The position numbers and the translations under genes are program-made. Below, piece by piece: positions 33,080-41,644 of a stretch of DNA of 52,263 nucleotides (positions are counted from its first letter, which is position 1; each line of letters starts with the position of its first letter). This DNA is from Ruminococcus sp. (GTDB lineage: Bacteria > Bacillota > Clostridia > Oscillospirales > Ruminococcaceae), in assembly GCA_017513795.1 (NCBI GenBank), contig JAFXEJ010000125.1, positions 1-52,263 of the forward strand, read 5' to 3'. The notes beneath the pieces were generated by a model, which did no database searches, had not been told where the DNA came from, and saw only the letters and a list, made by a program, of their open reading frames with translations.

Positions 33080-35821
33080 GTGATAATAAGAAAAATCAGG
33101 GCTGCGGTCTTCGGAATACTTGCGATGTCCTCTATGTGCATGGGCGGAAATATCTATGCCGGAGGTCCCGCTGTTGTCTTTGATGAACAGGAATCAGAGG
33201 TACAGGAGGAACGTGCAAAGCGCCGTGAAGCCGCAGAAAAGCCCGATTTCGACAGCGTCCGCATGAAGGAGCTTTTCTCCTTTGCTGGAAGTTCCGGCGG
33301 ACTTGATATATACATCCGCAGCGATGATTCTCTCACGGAGGATGAACTTCGTGAGGCAAAGAAAATAGGCGACGCTGCCGCTGTTTATACTTCTTCCGGA
33401 GAACCGGCTGCTGTTTTTGAGGAACTTTCCGACAAGGACGGAATAATTACATACATCAGCGACAAAAAGCGATATATCGCTGTTGTTTCGCCGGATGAGG
33501 TGAACGTTAAATCAGTGATATCCACGCTTGACGATGAAAATGTGTATCTTTCCGGCGACGGCGATACTCTCGAACTTATGTCCGATGACAAAAAGAAAAC
33601 CGAGGCTGTTTTCCGACGTGACGGCAAAAAGGACGGCATGATGACTTATTCTGAGGAGAACGGCGAAAGATTTGCGTGGGTATCTCCGGATATGAAGCAG
33701 TTTTTCGGTATCTACCGTTATGGTGCGGAAAACGCTCATTTCAGAATGCTTGTGGATGACCGCAATGCAGTTTTCGGTCTTGAAAACAAGGAGACAGGAT
33801 ATATCTGGTGGTCGTCGCCGCTCGGAGCAATGCATGACGATTCTGCGACAGATATTCTTGCGGAAGGACTGCGCTCGTCGGTGATTCTGAATTATGCAAT
33901 TCCGCAGAAGCGAAGTGACGGAAATACTCTGCGCTCCAATACCAAAGACTGCCGCATGACTCTTACGGATACAGAAAACGGCGTGAGAGTAGTGTATGAT
34001 TTTGAGGGAGCTGGCTTTGAGTTTCCCGTAGAGTACACACTGGAGGAAGATTATCTCCGTGCAGTTCTGCGGGTATCCGACATTGAGGAGAAAAAATCTG
34101 AAAACATCCTTACTGAAGTAACGCTTATGGAAGCTTTCGGGGCGGCATCATCAGCGGAGGAGGGATATTTTGTTATCCCTGACGGAAGCGGTGCGCTTGT
34201 CCGCTTCAATAACGGCAGAACTTCGGAGCTTACTGCCTACAAACAGCCTATCTACGGCAGAGATGTCACGGCTGTTCCACAGGTCAGGGGAGCGTACACA
34301 CAGCAGATATATCTTCCTGTTTACGGTGTTGTCAAGGGTGATAACGCTCTGCTTGCGGTGGCTGAAAAAGGCGACTCGAATGCTTCGATCTCCGCAAAGA
34401 TATCGGGGCAGTCAAACACCGATTACAATATGTGCGCCTTTAATTTTACGCTCAGGGAGACTGATACATATTATATGTCCGGAAGCGGCAGCAAGCAGCT
34501 GACTGTCTTTGAGGGCGGAGATATAAAATCGGATGATATCGAGGTGCGATATTATCCTATATCGGCTGAAAATGCCGGATATGCCGATATAGCGTCACGC
34601 TACAGGGAATATCTCATGGAAGAAAAGGGCGTGACCGCAAAGGCAAAGGAAAACAGTGCGCCGCTTTATATCGACCTTTACGGCGGAGTGCAGAAAAAAC
34701 GCTCTGTACTGGGAATTCCGCTTACAATGAAAACAGCTGTGACGTCCTATGAACAGGGAGAGGATATTCTCCGTGAGCTTGAAGGCGGCGGTGTTGATGA
34801 TATGGTGGTTTCCTACAAGAACTGGACAAATGACGGTATAAAGAACAAGGTCGATACTGACGCAAAGCCGTCTGGAACTCTTGGCGGCAAAAAGGATTTC
34901 AACAGCCTTACGGATTACATGGAGGACAGAGGTTTTCTGTTCTATCCTGTTTCCGACAATGTGAATTTCATGAACGGCAACGGATATTATTCCTTTACGG
35001 ATACGGCTGTGAGAATCTCCGGAAGCTATTCGAGAATTGTCAGCTACGATCATGCCTATGGTGTTCCCGACGGCAGACAGAAGAATATGTCGCTGCTTTC
35101 TCCGGGAAGCTACAAGGGACTTTTCAGCGAGCTTTCAGAGGGATATGACAAGGCTGGTCTGGAGGGAGTATCTCCGGGTGCTCTTACAACGGCTCTGTAC
35201 GGCGATTACGGCAAAAACGGAGCTTCACGCTATGAGGCTATGAAGCGGCTTGTCAGCGGTTATGAAAAAATCTGCGGAACAATGGAAAACGGCATTATGG
35301 CAGACAGAGCAAATGCCTATGCTCTGCCGTATGTCAGCCATATAAAGAATGTTCCTGTGACATCGAGCCGTTTTGATATATTCGATGAGGATATCCCGTT
35401 CTATCAGATGGTAATACACGGACTGATTCCATATACGACCGAAGCTGTGAACGGCAGTCCTGATACGTCGGATATGCTTCTGTATGCGGCTGAAACGGGA
35501 AGTTGTCTCCGGTATGATATGATGCACGAACAGCCGGGAATGCTTGAAGATACGGAATTTGATATTTACTACTACGCAGACAGCAGCGGCTGGACTGACG
35601 AAGCGGCAGAAGCTTATGTGCTTCTGAAACCGGTTCTTTCAAAGGTCAGCGGAGAATTCATGACCGGAAGAACATCGGAAAAGGACGGCAGCAGAGTTTC
35701 GGTTGAGTACTCTGACGGTTCTGAGATAACAGTCGATTATAACGAACGCTGGATAGAATACGGCGGACGAAGGATATACATCAGCGGCGGAGAGGACGGA
35801 AAACAGTATGAGCAGCAGTAA
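33080..35821 (+). CDS. Secreted DUF5696-type protein, possible glycoside hydrolase-like fold
   Basis: A 913-residue protein starting at GTG 33080 behind CGGAGGG, with a signal peptide in the first 28 residues. I recognise it as DUF5696-like, a family of unknown function that accompanies ABC sugar permeases. After an acidic N-terminal region comes a beta-sandwich-like part (about 190-480) and a segment that reads like a TIM barrel (about 540-820): VDDMVVSYKNWTNDG, FLFYPVSDNVNFMNG and GVSPGALTTALYGDYG resemble strands and loops of retaining glycoside hydrolases such as GH101 relatives. Catalytic residues cannot be fixed from sequence. A role in processing the glycan that is then imported is inferred. 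Confidence 0.7.
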   Translation: MIIRKIRAAVFGILAMSSMCMGGNIYAGGPAVVFDEQESEVQEERAKRREAAEKPDFDSVRMKELFSFAGSSGGLDIYIRSDDSLTEDELREAKKIGDAAAVYTSSGEPAAVFEELSDKDGIITYISDKKRYIAVVSPDEVNVKSVISTLDDENVYLSGDGDTLELMSDDKKKTEAVFRRDGKKDGMMTYSEENGERFAWVSPDMKQFFGIYRYGAENAHFRMLVDDRNAVFGLENKETGYIWWSSPLGAMHDDSATDILAEGLRSSVILNYAIPQKRSDGNTLRSNTKDCRMTLTDTENGVRVVYDFEGAGFEFPVEYTLEEDYLRAVLRVSDIEEKKSENILTEVTLMEAFGAASSAEEGYFVIPDGSGALVRFNNGRTSELTAYKQPIYGRDVTAVPQVRGAYTQQIYLPVYGVVKGDNALLAVAEKGDSNASISAKISGQSNTDYNMCAFNFTLRETDTYYMSGSGSKQLTVFEGGDIKSDDIEVRYYPISAENAGYADIASRYREYLMEEKGVTAKAKENSAPLYIDLYGGVQKKRSVLGIPLTMKTAVTSYEQGEDILRELEGGGVDDMVVSYKNWTNDGIKNKVDTDAKPSGTLGGKKDFNSLTDYMEDRGFLFYPVSDNVNFMNGNGYYSFTDTAVRISGSYSRIVSYDHAYGVPDGRQKNMSLLSPGSYKGLFSELSEGYDKAGLEGVSPGALTTALYGDYGKNGASRYEAMKRLVSGYEKICGTMENGIMADRANAYALPYVSHIKNVPVTSSRFDIFDEDIPFYQMVIHGLIPYTTEAVNGSPDTSDMLLYAAETGSCLRYDMMHEQPGMLEDTEFDIYYYADSSGWTDEAAEAYVLLKPVLSKVSGEFMTGRTSEKDGSRVSVEYSDGSEITVDYNERWIEYGGRRIYISGGEDGKQYEQQ

Positions 35822-36719
35822 AAAAAGACGTGTTCTGACCTACGGCAGACGCAGACAGCTTTGCGGCTGGGGCTTTATATCGCTATGGCTCGTGGGAACT
35901 GTTATGTTCTTTCTGATTCCGCTTGTGAAATCGCTGTGGTATTCGTTCAATACGGTAACTATCGAGCCGGGACAGATCAACACTCAGTGGAAAGGTCTTG
36001 CAAAATATACCTATGTGCTGGACGATGCGAAATTCACAGCAGCACTCGAAAGCACTCTCGTTGAAACGCTATGGAAAACACCGCTGATACTGATATTCTC
36101 CATGTTTATTGCGGTTGTACTCAATCAGAAATTCAGAGGCAGAGCACTGGCAAGAGCAGTATTCTTTCTGCCGGTAATAATCGTTACGGGACCGGTATTC
36201 AAGATAATCAATGGCGACATTGATTCGACCGGAAGCCGTACAGCAGAGCAGTTCTCCACGATGATGTCAACAGATCTTGTAGACGAACTGATGCAGTTCC
36301 TTGGAATATACGGTCTGAGCGATAAAATGAGCGTTATCATCGGAGCAGTTGCGGATAATATTTTTGGTATCGTATGGAGCTCCGGTATACAGATAGTACT
36401 GTTTCTGGCAGCGATCCAGAATATCCCTCCGTCCGCAAGAGAAGCGGCAATGCTGGAGGGTGCGTCGGCGTGGGAGTATTTCTGGAAAATTACATTCCCG
36501 TATCTCAGCCCGTTTATTCTGGCAAATCTGATATTTACGGTAATTGATTCCTTTACAAGTCCGATGAATGCAGTCATGGCGAGAATACTCCGCATGAAAT
36601 CGGAGGTTCTTTACGGCGAAGCTTCAGCGATGGCATGGATATACTTTGCGATAATCCTTGCTATGATAGGAATTGTCTCGTGGATAGTGAATAAATTCAT
36701 CTACTATGAAAACGACTGA
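35808..36719 (+). CDS. Sugar ABC transporter permease, MalF type (second pair)
   Basis: A 303-residue permease with six membrane segments and the EAA loop EAAMLEGASAWEYFWKITFP. Its start overlaps the end of the DUF5696 gene by 14 bases, implying coupling. A 40-residue insertion between membrane segments (NGDIDSTGSRTAEQF onward) distinguishes it from the first MalF copy, so the two are distinct proteins rather than a recent duplication. Together with the next gene it gives the operon a second complete membrane channel. Confidence 0.92.
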   Translation: MSSSKKRRVLTYGRRRQLCGWGFISLWLVGTVMFFLIPLVKSLWYSFNTVTIEPGQINTQWKGLAKYTYVLDDAKFTAALESTLVETLWKTPLILIFSMFIAVVLNQKFRGRALARAVFFLPVIIVTGPVFKIINGDIDSTGSRTAEQFSTMMSTDLVDELMQFLGIYGLSDKMSVIIGAVADNIFGIVWSSGIQIVLFLAAIQNIPPSAREAAMLEGASAWEYFWKITFPYLSPFILANLIFTVIDSFTSPMNAVMARILRMKSEVLYGEASAMAWIYFAIILAMIGIVSWIVNKFIYYEND

Positions 36720-36736
36720 TGAAAGAGAGGTGTATG

Positions 36737-37642
36737 ATGGCAAAAGGCAAAGAAAGAGTATGGGGATTTTTCCGGTTTGTTATACTTGCCGGTGTAGGAT
36801 TTGTAGTTCTCTATCCTCTTATATATATGGTAAGCTGTGCTTTCAGGGAGCGCATTGACATGACTGATCCTACAGTAATGTGGATTCCCCGTCATTACAC
36901 CCTCGATATCATCAAAGAAACGTGGCGTGCAATGGAAATGGGAAAAACGCTGCGGACAACGCTGATTCTTAATGTCGGCTGTTCGCTTGTACAGGTAGTA
37001 TCATGTGCCGTGACAGGCTATGGCTTCGCAAGATTCAATTTCAGAGGAAAGAAGCTTCTTTTCGGGATTGTTATCATGATGATACTTGTACCGCCGCAGC
37101 TGATATCGCTTCCTATGTACACGCAGTTCAGATTCTTCGGAATAAAGGGTGTTTTCTCGGTGAATCTCATTGACAGCATGCTCACGATGTATCTTCCGGC
37201 AATGACGGCTAACGGAATTCGTTCCGGACTGATGATACTCATTTTCCGTCAGTTTTTCAAGGGACTTCCGAGAGAACTCGAAGACGCCGCCTGTATTGAC
37301 GGATGCGGACCTCTCATGACTTTCGTGAGGGTAATGGTACCGAATGCGGCGTCTGCGTTTCTGACGGTATTTCTGTTTTCAGTCGTGTGGTACTGGAACG
37401 ATTATTATGTCAGCACATCGTTTTTCACGAATACGCAGACTGTTGCGACAGTTCTGTATGATCTTGACACGATACTCAGCCGTGCGCTTTACGGCAATGC
37501 GAATATAAAGGCGAGCGCAAGAGAACTTATCGTCTGGAAGGAGGCGGGATGTCTCATGTCGATACTCCCTATATTAATAATGTATATATTCCTTCAGAAG
37601 CACTTTACGGAGGGAATCGAGAGATCAGGGCTGGCAACGTGA
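36737..37642 (+). CDS. Sugar ABC transporter permease, MalG type (second pair)
   Basis: A 301-residue partner of the preceding permease, with six membrane segments and the EAA loop EDAACIDGCGPLMTFVRVMVP. ATG 36737 is 6 bases after AGAGG; ATG 36734 and ATG 36719 (which overlaps the previous stop as TGATG) are alternatives. It is the last gene of the operon. No binding protein of its own follows, so the single fused binding protein may serve both channels, or a second one lies elsewhere. No hairpin terminator is obvious after the stop. Confidence 0.92.
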   Translation: MAKGKERVWGFFRFVILAGVGFVVLYPLIYMVSCAFRERIDMTDPTVMWIPRHYTLDIIKETWRAMEMGKTLRTTLILNVGCSLVQVVSCAVTGYGFARFNFRGKKLLFGIVIMMILVPPQLISLPMYTQFRFFGIKGVFSVNLIDSMLTMYLPAMTANGIRSGLMILIFRQFFKGLPRELEDAACIDGCGPLMTFVRVMVPNAASAFLTVFLFSVVWYWNDYYVSTSFFTNTQTVATVLYDLDTILSRALYGNANIKASARELIVWKEAGCLMSILPILIMYIFLQKHFTEGIERSGLAT

Positions 37643-37714
37643 TATAATAGAAAAAGAAATAATTTATTCACAAAAAATTTACAGATATTTTCACAAAGAA
37701 TTGTAAGGAAAATA

Positions 37715-37743
37715 TTGCAATTATGATGAGAGTGTGGTATAAT
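37715..37743 (+). promoter_or_regulatory. Promoter of the S10 ribosomal operon
   Basis: TTGCAA (37715-37720), 17 bases, TATAAT (37738-37743) with an extended -10 TG at 37735-37736. It is the only strong promoter seen before rpsJ and gives a leader of roughly 317 nt. Confidence 0.9.
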
Positions 37744-37749
37744 TACAAC

Positions 37750-38066
37750 TGTTGAGTGCACTGAGTGTGCACTGACTGCAGAAGATATGCGTCGAAGCAG
37801 AAGGTTGCTGCCGGTATGGCAGGTAATTTCTGTGGAGTATGTCCGATTTTAAACCGGGCGAATGGGATAACGAACACAGTATGTGGAAATTAGACTGCAC
37901 AGCTTGCGTGTGTGCAGTACTATGCTCTTTTTGTGCTCAAAATGCTCTATCACCTGGAAAACATAACGGTTTTTCAGGTTTTTTTATCAGATACGGCATG
38001 AAACACACGGCAACGTGTGAATCCCAGATTTGCGTCCCCATAATAATTCCTAAGGAGGCGAAAATA
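37750..38066 (+). promoter_or_regulatory. Structured leader of the S10 operon with an internal terminator
   Basis: The leader holds four hairpins in order: AGTGCAC/GTGCACT (37755-37773), ACTGCACA/TGTGCAGT (37894-37918), the intrinsic terminator at 37952-37985, and CACACG-GCAA-CGTGTG (38004-38019) with a GNRA tetraloop. TGCTC occurs three times at 37923-37947, just before the terminator. Reading the terminator through or not would set the level of the whole ribosomal operon. The arrangement suggests attenuation by a ribosomal protein or another trans factor. I cannot match it to a named leader family. Confidence 0.65.
37952..37985 (+). terminator. Intrinsic terminator inside the rpsJ leader (attenuator)
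   Basis: Stem of 11 bp (37952-37962 with 37969-37979, one G-T pair) with a 6-base loop and a run of seven T. It lies between the promoter and rpsJ, with no second promoter after it. Confidence 0.85.
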
Positions 38067-38381
38067 ATGGCAGTCAACGAAAAAATCAGATTCAAGATCA
38101 AGGGTTACGATCACGCTACTGTTGATATTGCAGCAGCTAAGATCGTTGAGGCAGCTAAGAGAAGCGGTTCAAGAGTTTCAGGACCTATCCCGCTCCCTAC
38201 TGACAAGGAAATCGTTACAATTCTCCGTGCGGTTCACAAGTATAAGGACAGCCGTGAGCAGTTCGAAATGAGAACTCACAAGAGACTCGTAGACGTTATC
38301 CGTCCTACAGAAAAGACAACAGCTGCTCTTGAAAAGCTTGAAATCCCCGCAGGCGTAGACGTTGTTATGGAGGTTAAGTAA
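38067..38381 (+). CDS. rpsJ: 30S ribosomal protein S10
   Basis: A 104-residue S10, part of the 30S head and, as NusE, of transcription antitermination complexes. [18 protein letters not shown] and the SGPIPLPT block are standard. ATG 38067 follows TAAGGAGGCG; the frame is open upstream to 37839, but that stretch crosses the terminator and has no ribosome binding site, so it is not coding. It opens the S10 operon and is separated from rplC by an unusually long, folded gap. Confidence 0.97.
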   Translation: MAVNEKIRFKIKGYDHATVDIAAAKIVEAAKRSGSRVSGPIPLPTDKEIVTILRAVHKYKDSREQFEMRTHKRLVDVIRPTEKTTAALEKLEIPAGVDVVMEVK

Positions 38382-38405
38382 TTAACCCTGTTACGCTGAA
38401 AAATA

Positions 38406-38464
38406 CCGCAGTGGGATGCGGAATGGCGGTAGTCCGCCGGTCATGTTGGTGTGAAAGCATCAAC
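38406..38464 (+). promoter_or_regulatory. Three tandem hairpins between rpsJ and rplC
   Basis: CCGCA/TGCGG (38406-38421), GGCGG/CCGCC with a TAGT loop (38425-38438) and GTTGGTG/CATCAAC (38445-38464). None is followed by a U-run. The 109-base gap contrasts with the 15-25 bases between most genes of this operon and may be a processing or repressor-binding site. Confidence 0.55.
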
Positions 38465-38490
38465 CAATAACCTATAAGGAGGAAATCGAT

Positions 38491-39126
38491 ATGCAGAAAG
38501 GTATTATCGGCAAGAAGATCGGTATGACACAGATCTTCGATCAGGCAACAGGAAAAGTAGTTCCTGTAACTGTTGTTGAAGCCGGCCCGTGCGTTGTTGT
38601 ACAGAAGAAAACTGTTGAGAACGACGGCTATGCAGCTCTTCAGCTCGGCTTCGGCGATGTAAAGGTTCAGAGAATGAACAAGCCCATGAAGGGTCACTTC
38701 GACAAGGCAGACGTTGGTTACAAGGCAGAGCTCAAGGAATTCAGACTTGATGACTGCGATTCACTCAACGTTGGCGATCTGGTAAAGGCTGACACATTTG
38801 CAGTAGGCGACTCAATCGACGTCGTTGGTACAAGCAAGGGTAAGGGCTTCCAGGGCGCAATCAAGCGTCACAACCAGCACAGACTTAAGGAAACTCACGG
38901 TTCAGGACCGGTTCACAGACAGGCTGGATCAATGGGTGCATGTTCCTCACCTTCAAGAATCTACAAGGGCAAGGGCATGGCTGGTCACATGGGCGCAGAA
39001 CAGGTTACTGTTCAGAATCTCGAAGTAGTTAAAATAGACGCAGAGAACAATCTCATCGCTATCAAGGGTGCTGTTCCCGGTCCTAAGGGCGGCATCGTAT
39101 ATATCATCGACAGCGTTAAGGCTTAA
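38491..39126 (+). CDS. rplC: 50S ribosomal protein L3
   Basis: A 211-residue L3, an early assembly protein whose long loop reaches the peptidyl-transferase centre. [14 protein letters not shown] at the start and the loop [20 protein letters not shown], which carries the usual methylated glutamine, are conserved. AAGGAGG lies 6-7 bases before the ATG. Length and context are normal. Confidence 0.97.
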   Translation: MQKGIIGKKIGMTQIFDQATGKVVPVTVVEAGPCVVVQKKTVENDGYAALQLGFGDVKVQRMNKPMKGHFDKADVGYKAELKEFRLDDCDSLNVGDLVKADTFAVGDSIDVVGTSKGKGFQGAIKRHNQHRLKETHGSGPVHRQAGSMGACSSPSRIYKGKGMAGHMGAEQVTVQNLEVVKIDAENNLIAIKGAVPGPKGGIVYIIDSVKA

Positions 39127-39143
39127 GGAAGGAGGAAACGTAT

Positions 39144-39767
39144 ATGTCTACAATTTCAGTATTCGATATGGCTGGTAAGCAGGTTTCCGAAACAGAGCTT
39201 TCAGACGCAGTTTTCGGAATTACTCCCAACGAGGCAGTAATGCACGCAATGGTAGTAAATTATCTCGCAAATCAGAGACAGGGTACACAGTCCACACTTA
39301 CAAGAACAGAAGTAAGCGGCGGCGGAAGAAAGCCCTGGAGACAGAAGGGAACAGGTCACGCAAGACAGGGTTCTACACGTGCTCCTCAGTGGGTTCACGG
39401 CGGAATCGCTCTTGGTCCGAAGCCCAGAGATTACAGATATGCACTTAACAAGAAGGTAAGAAGACTTGCAATGAAGTCTGCACTTTCTACTAAGGTTCTC
39501 GACAACAATATGATCGTTCTTGATGATCTCGCACTTGAGACATACAAGACAAAGACAATTGTTGAAATGCTCAAGGCTCTCGGCGTTGACGGTAAGGCTC
39601 TTATCGTAACAGCAGAGGCTGATGCAAAGGTAATCAAGAGCGCAGCTAACATCCCTGGTGTTAAGACTGCTGCTGTAAACACTCTTAATGTTTACGACAT
39701 CCTCAACTACGATAAGTTCATCGTTGTTAAGAATGCCGTTGGAAAGATTGAGGAGGTGTACGCATAA
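39144..39767 (+). CDS. rplD: 50S ribosomal protein L4
   Basis: A 207-residue L4. The loop [16 protein letters not shown] lines the exit-tunnel constriction together with L22. In E. coli L4 represses its own operon by acting on the leader RNA; whether the leader found here responds to L4 is unknown. The stop overlaps the rplW start as TAATG. Confidence 0.97.
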   Translation: MSTISVFDMAGKQVSETELSDAVFGITPNEAVMHAMVVNYLANQRQGTQSTLTRTEVSGGGRKPWRQKGTGHARQGSTRAPQWVHGGIALGPKPRDYRYALNKKVRRLAMKSALSTKVLDNNMIVLDDLALETYKTKTIVEMLKALGVDGKALIVTAEADAKVIKSAANIPGVKTAAVNTLNVYDILNYDKFIVVKNAVGKIEEVYA

Positions 39768-40060
39768 TGAAAGCACCACAGGATATCATTCTTAAGCCCG
39801 TTATCACTGAAAAGTCAATGGACGAGTTACAGAACGGCAAGTACACCTTTAAGGTAGCTACTGACGCTAACAAGTCTGAAATCAAGAAGGCTGTAGAAGC
39901 TCTCTTTGATGTAAAGGTAGCTAAGGTAAATACTCTCAACTGCAATGGCAAGGAAAAGAGAATGGGAAGATTCGTTGGTAAGACATCTGATTGGAAAAAA
40001 GCAATCATCACTCTTACAGAAGATTCCAAGACAATCGAATTCTTTGAGGGTATGGTATAA
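39767..40060 (+). CDS. rplW: 50S ribosomal protein L23
   Basis: A 97-residue L23 located at the tunnel exit, where trigger factor and SRP dock. [15 protein letters not shown] is the family start and [15 protein letters not shown] the middle block. Its start overlaps rplD by one base. It is followed by a 71-base gap with two hairpins. Confidence 0.97.
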   Translation: MKAPQDIILKPVITEKSMDELQNGKYTFKVATDANKSEIKKAVEALFDVKVAKVNTLNCNGKEKRMGRFVGKTSDWKKAIITLTEDSKTIEFFEGMV

Positions 40061-40063
40061 TTA

Positions 40064-40099
40064 ACCGGATCGTCCGGTAAGTATGGGAGTAATGCTCCC
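40064..40099 (+). promoter_or_regulatory. Two hairpins between rplW and rplB
   Basis: ACCGGA-TCG-TCCGGT (40064-40078) and GGGAG/CTCCC (40085-40099). No U-run follows directly. Function unknown; possible mRNA stabiliser or processing signal. Confidence 0.45.
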
Positions 40100-40131
40100 G
40101 CAAAAAACGCATTTTTAAGGAGTGAAAATAA

Positions 40132-40965
40132 ATGGCTATTAAAAGCTACAAGCCTACGACACCTTCGAGACGTCAGATGACTGTAACTGACTACTCGGTT
40201 CTGTCCAAGGTAGAGCCGGAGAAGAGCCTTCTCGAACCTATGAAGAAGAAGTCGGGAAGAAACAGCTATGGCAGAATCACAGTTCGCCACAGAGGCGGCG
40301 GTAACAGAAGAAAGTACCGTATTATCGACTTCAAGCGTGATAAGGACAACATGACAGCAACAGTTCTTACACTTGAATATGATCCTAACAGAAGCGCATT
40401 TATCGCTCTCGTTCAGTACGAGGACGGCGAGAAGAGATACATCCTCGCTCCCAATGGTCTGAAGGTTGGCGATAAGATTGAGTCCGGTCCTGAGGCTGAT
40501 ATCAAGCCCGGTAACGCACTCAAGCTTGCAGATATCCCCGTTGGTACATTCATCCACGCTATTGAGCTTTATCCCGGCAAGGGCGCACAGCTCGTAAGAA
40601 GCGCAGGAAACCAGGCTCAGCTTATGGGTAAGGAAGGTGCTTATGCACTTATCAGACTTCCCTCAGGCGAAATGAGAAAGGTTCCGATCGGATGTAAGGC
40701 TGCAATCGGTCAGGTTTCAAACATTGATCACGAGAACGTAAACTATGGTAAGGCTGGTAGAGTTCGCAACATGGGTTGGAGACCTACAGTTCGTGGTTCA
40801 GTAATGAACCCCTGCGATCACCCCCACGGTGGTGGTGAAGGTAAGTCACCTGTTGGCCGTCCCGGACCTGTTACCCCTTGGGGCAAGCCCGCACTCGGCT
40901 ACAAGACTCGTAAGACTCATCACAGAACTGATAAGTTTATCGTAAAGCGCCGCAACGGCAAGTAA
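40132..40965 (+). CDS. rplB: 50S ribosomal protein L2
   Basis: A 277-residue L2, which bridges the subunits near the peptidyl-transferase centre. The C-terminal [17 protein letters not shown] block with the conserved histidine is present, as is the N-terminal [19 protein letters not shown] lies before the ATG. Full length for the family. Confidence 0.97.
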   Translation: MAIKSYKPTTPSRRQMTVTDYSVLSKVEPEKSLLEPMKKKSGRNSYGRITVRHRGGGNRRKYRIIDFKRDKDNMTATVLTLEYDPNRSAFIALVQYEDGEKRYILAPNGLKVGDKIESGPEADIKPGNALKLADIPVGTFIHAIELYPGKGAQLVRSAGNQAQLMGKEGAYALIRLPSGEMRKVPIGCKAAIGQVSNIDHENVNYGKAGRVRNMGWRPTVRGSVMNPCDHPHGGGEGKSPVGRPGPVTPWGKPALGYKTRKTHHRTDKFIVKRRNGK

Positions 40966-40986
40966 TCTGAAAGGAGGAACTTATTA

Positions 40987-41271
40987 ATGAGTAGAAGCAT
41001 TAAAAAGGGACCTTATGTCTAGGAGGTTCTTCTGAAGAGAGTTGTGGCTATGAACGAGGCAGGAGAAAAGAAGGTTCTCAAGACATGGAGCCGTTCTTCA
41101 ACAATTTTCCCTGATTTCGTAGGTCACACATTTGCTGTTCATGACGGACGCAAGCACGTTCCGGTATATGTTACAGAGGATATGGTAGGACACAAGCTCG
41201 GTGAGTTTGCACCTACAAGAACTTACAAGGGCCACGCAGGTTCCAAGACATCAAACAACGGTAAGAGATAA
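40987..41271 (+). CDS. rpsS: 30S ribosomal protein S19, interrupted by an in-frame TAG at codon 12
   Basis: The frame from ATG 40987 (preceded by AAAGGAGG) reads [11 protein letters not shown], then TAG at 41020-41022, then [17 protein letters not shown] through to TAA 41271. Without the stop this is a normal 94-residue S19. Other S19 proteins have Gln, Glu or Asp at this spot, so one base change (CAG or GAG to TAG) explains it. S19 is essential for the 30S head, so either the base is a sequencing or assembly error, the stop is suppressed, or translation restarts: AGGAGG at 41021-41026 overlaps the stop, 5 bases before an in-frame CTG (41032) and further from GTG 41044 and ATG 41050. Confidence 0.9.
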
Positions 41272-41289
41272 GCGGAAGGAGGAGTTCAG

Positions 41290-41625
41290 ATGGAAGCAAG
41301 AGCTTATTTAAGAAATGCTCGTATATCACCCAGAAAGGTGCAGATCGTTCTTGACCTTATCAGGAACAAGCCTGTTGACATCGCTTTAGCTACTTTAGAT
41401 CTTACTCCGAAGGCTGCAAGTCCTATCGTTGCAAAGCTTGTAAAGTCCGCTATGGCTAACGCTGAAAACAACTTCAGCATGAACAAGGATGACCTTTATG
41501 TTGCAGAGTGCTTCGTAACACCCGGTCCTATCATGAAGAGAATCAGGCCAAGAGCACAGGGCAGAGCATTTAGAATATTTAAGAGAACATCACACATCAC
41601 AGTTGTTCTTAAAGAAAAAGAATAA
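41290..41625 (+). CDS. rplV: 50S ribosomal protein L22
   Basis: A 111-residue L22 that contacts all 23S domains and lines the tunnel. [20 protein letters not shown] and the C-terminal loop [18 protein letters not shown] are typical. The ribosome binding site GGAAGGAGG lies just upstream. The intact context shows the damage in rpsS does not extend downstream. Confidence 0.97.
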   Translation: MEARAYLRNARISPRKVQIVLDLIRNKPVDIALATLDLTPKAASPIVAKLVKSAMANAENNFSMNKDDLYVAECFVTPGPIMKRIRPRAQGRAFRIFKRTSHITVVLKEKE

Positions 41626-41644
41626 TCCCAAGGAGGTTTGAATA

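Noticed and set aside
37839..38066. N-terminal extension of S10 by 76 residues in the same frame
   Set aside because: No ribosome binding site, crosses the terminator, and S10 proteins start at the ATG behind TAAGGAGGCG.
40987..41271. General recoding of TAG as a sense codon
   Set aside because: One permease gene (stop at 30954) ends in TAG at its natural family end, and no other sense TAG is seen, so global recoding is unsupported.
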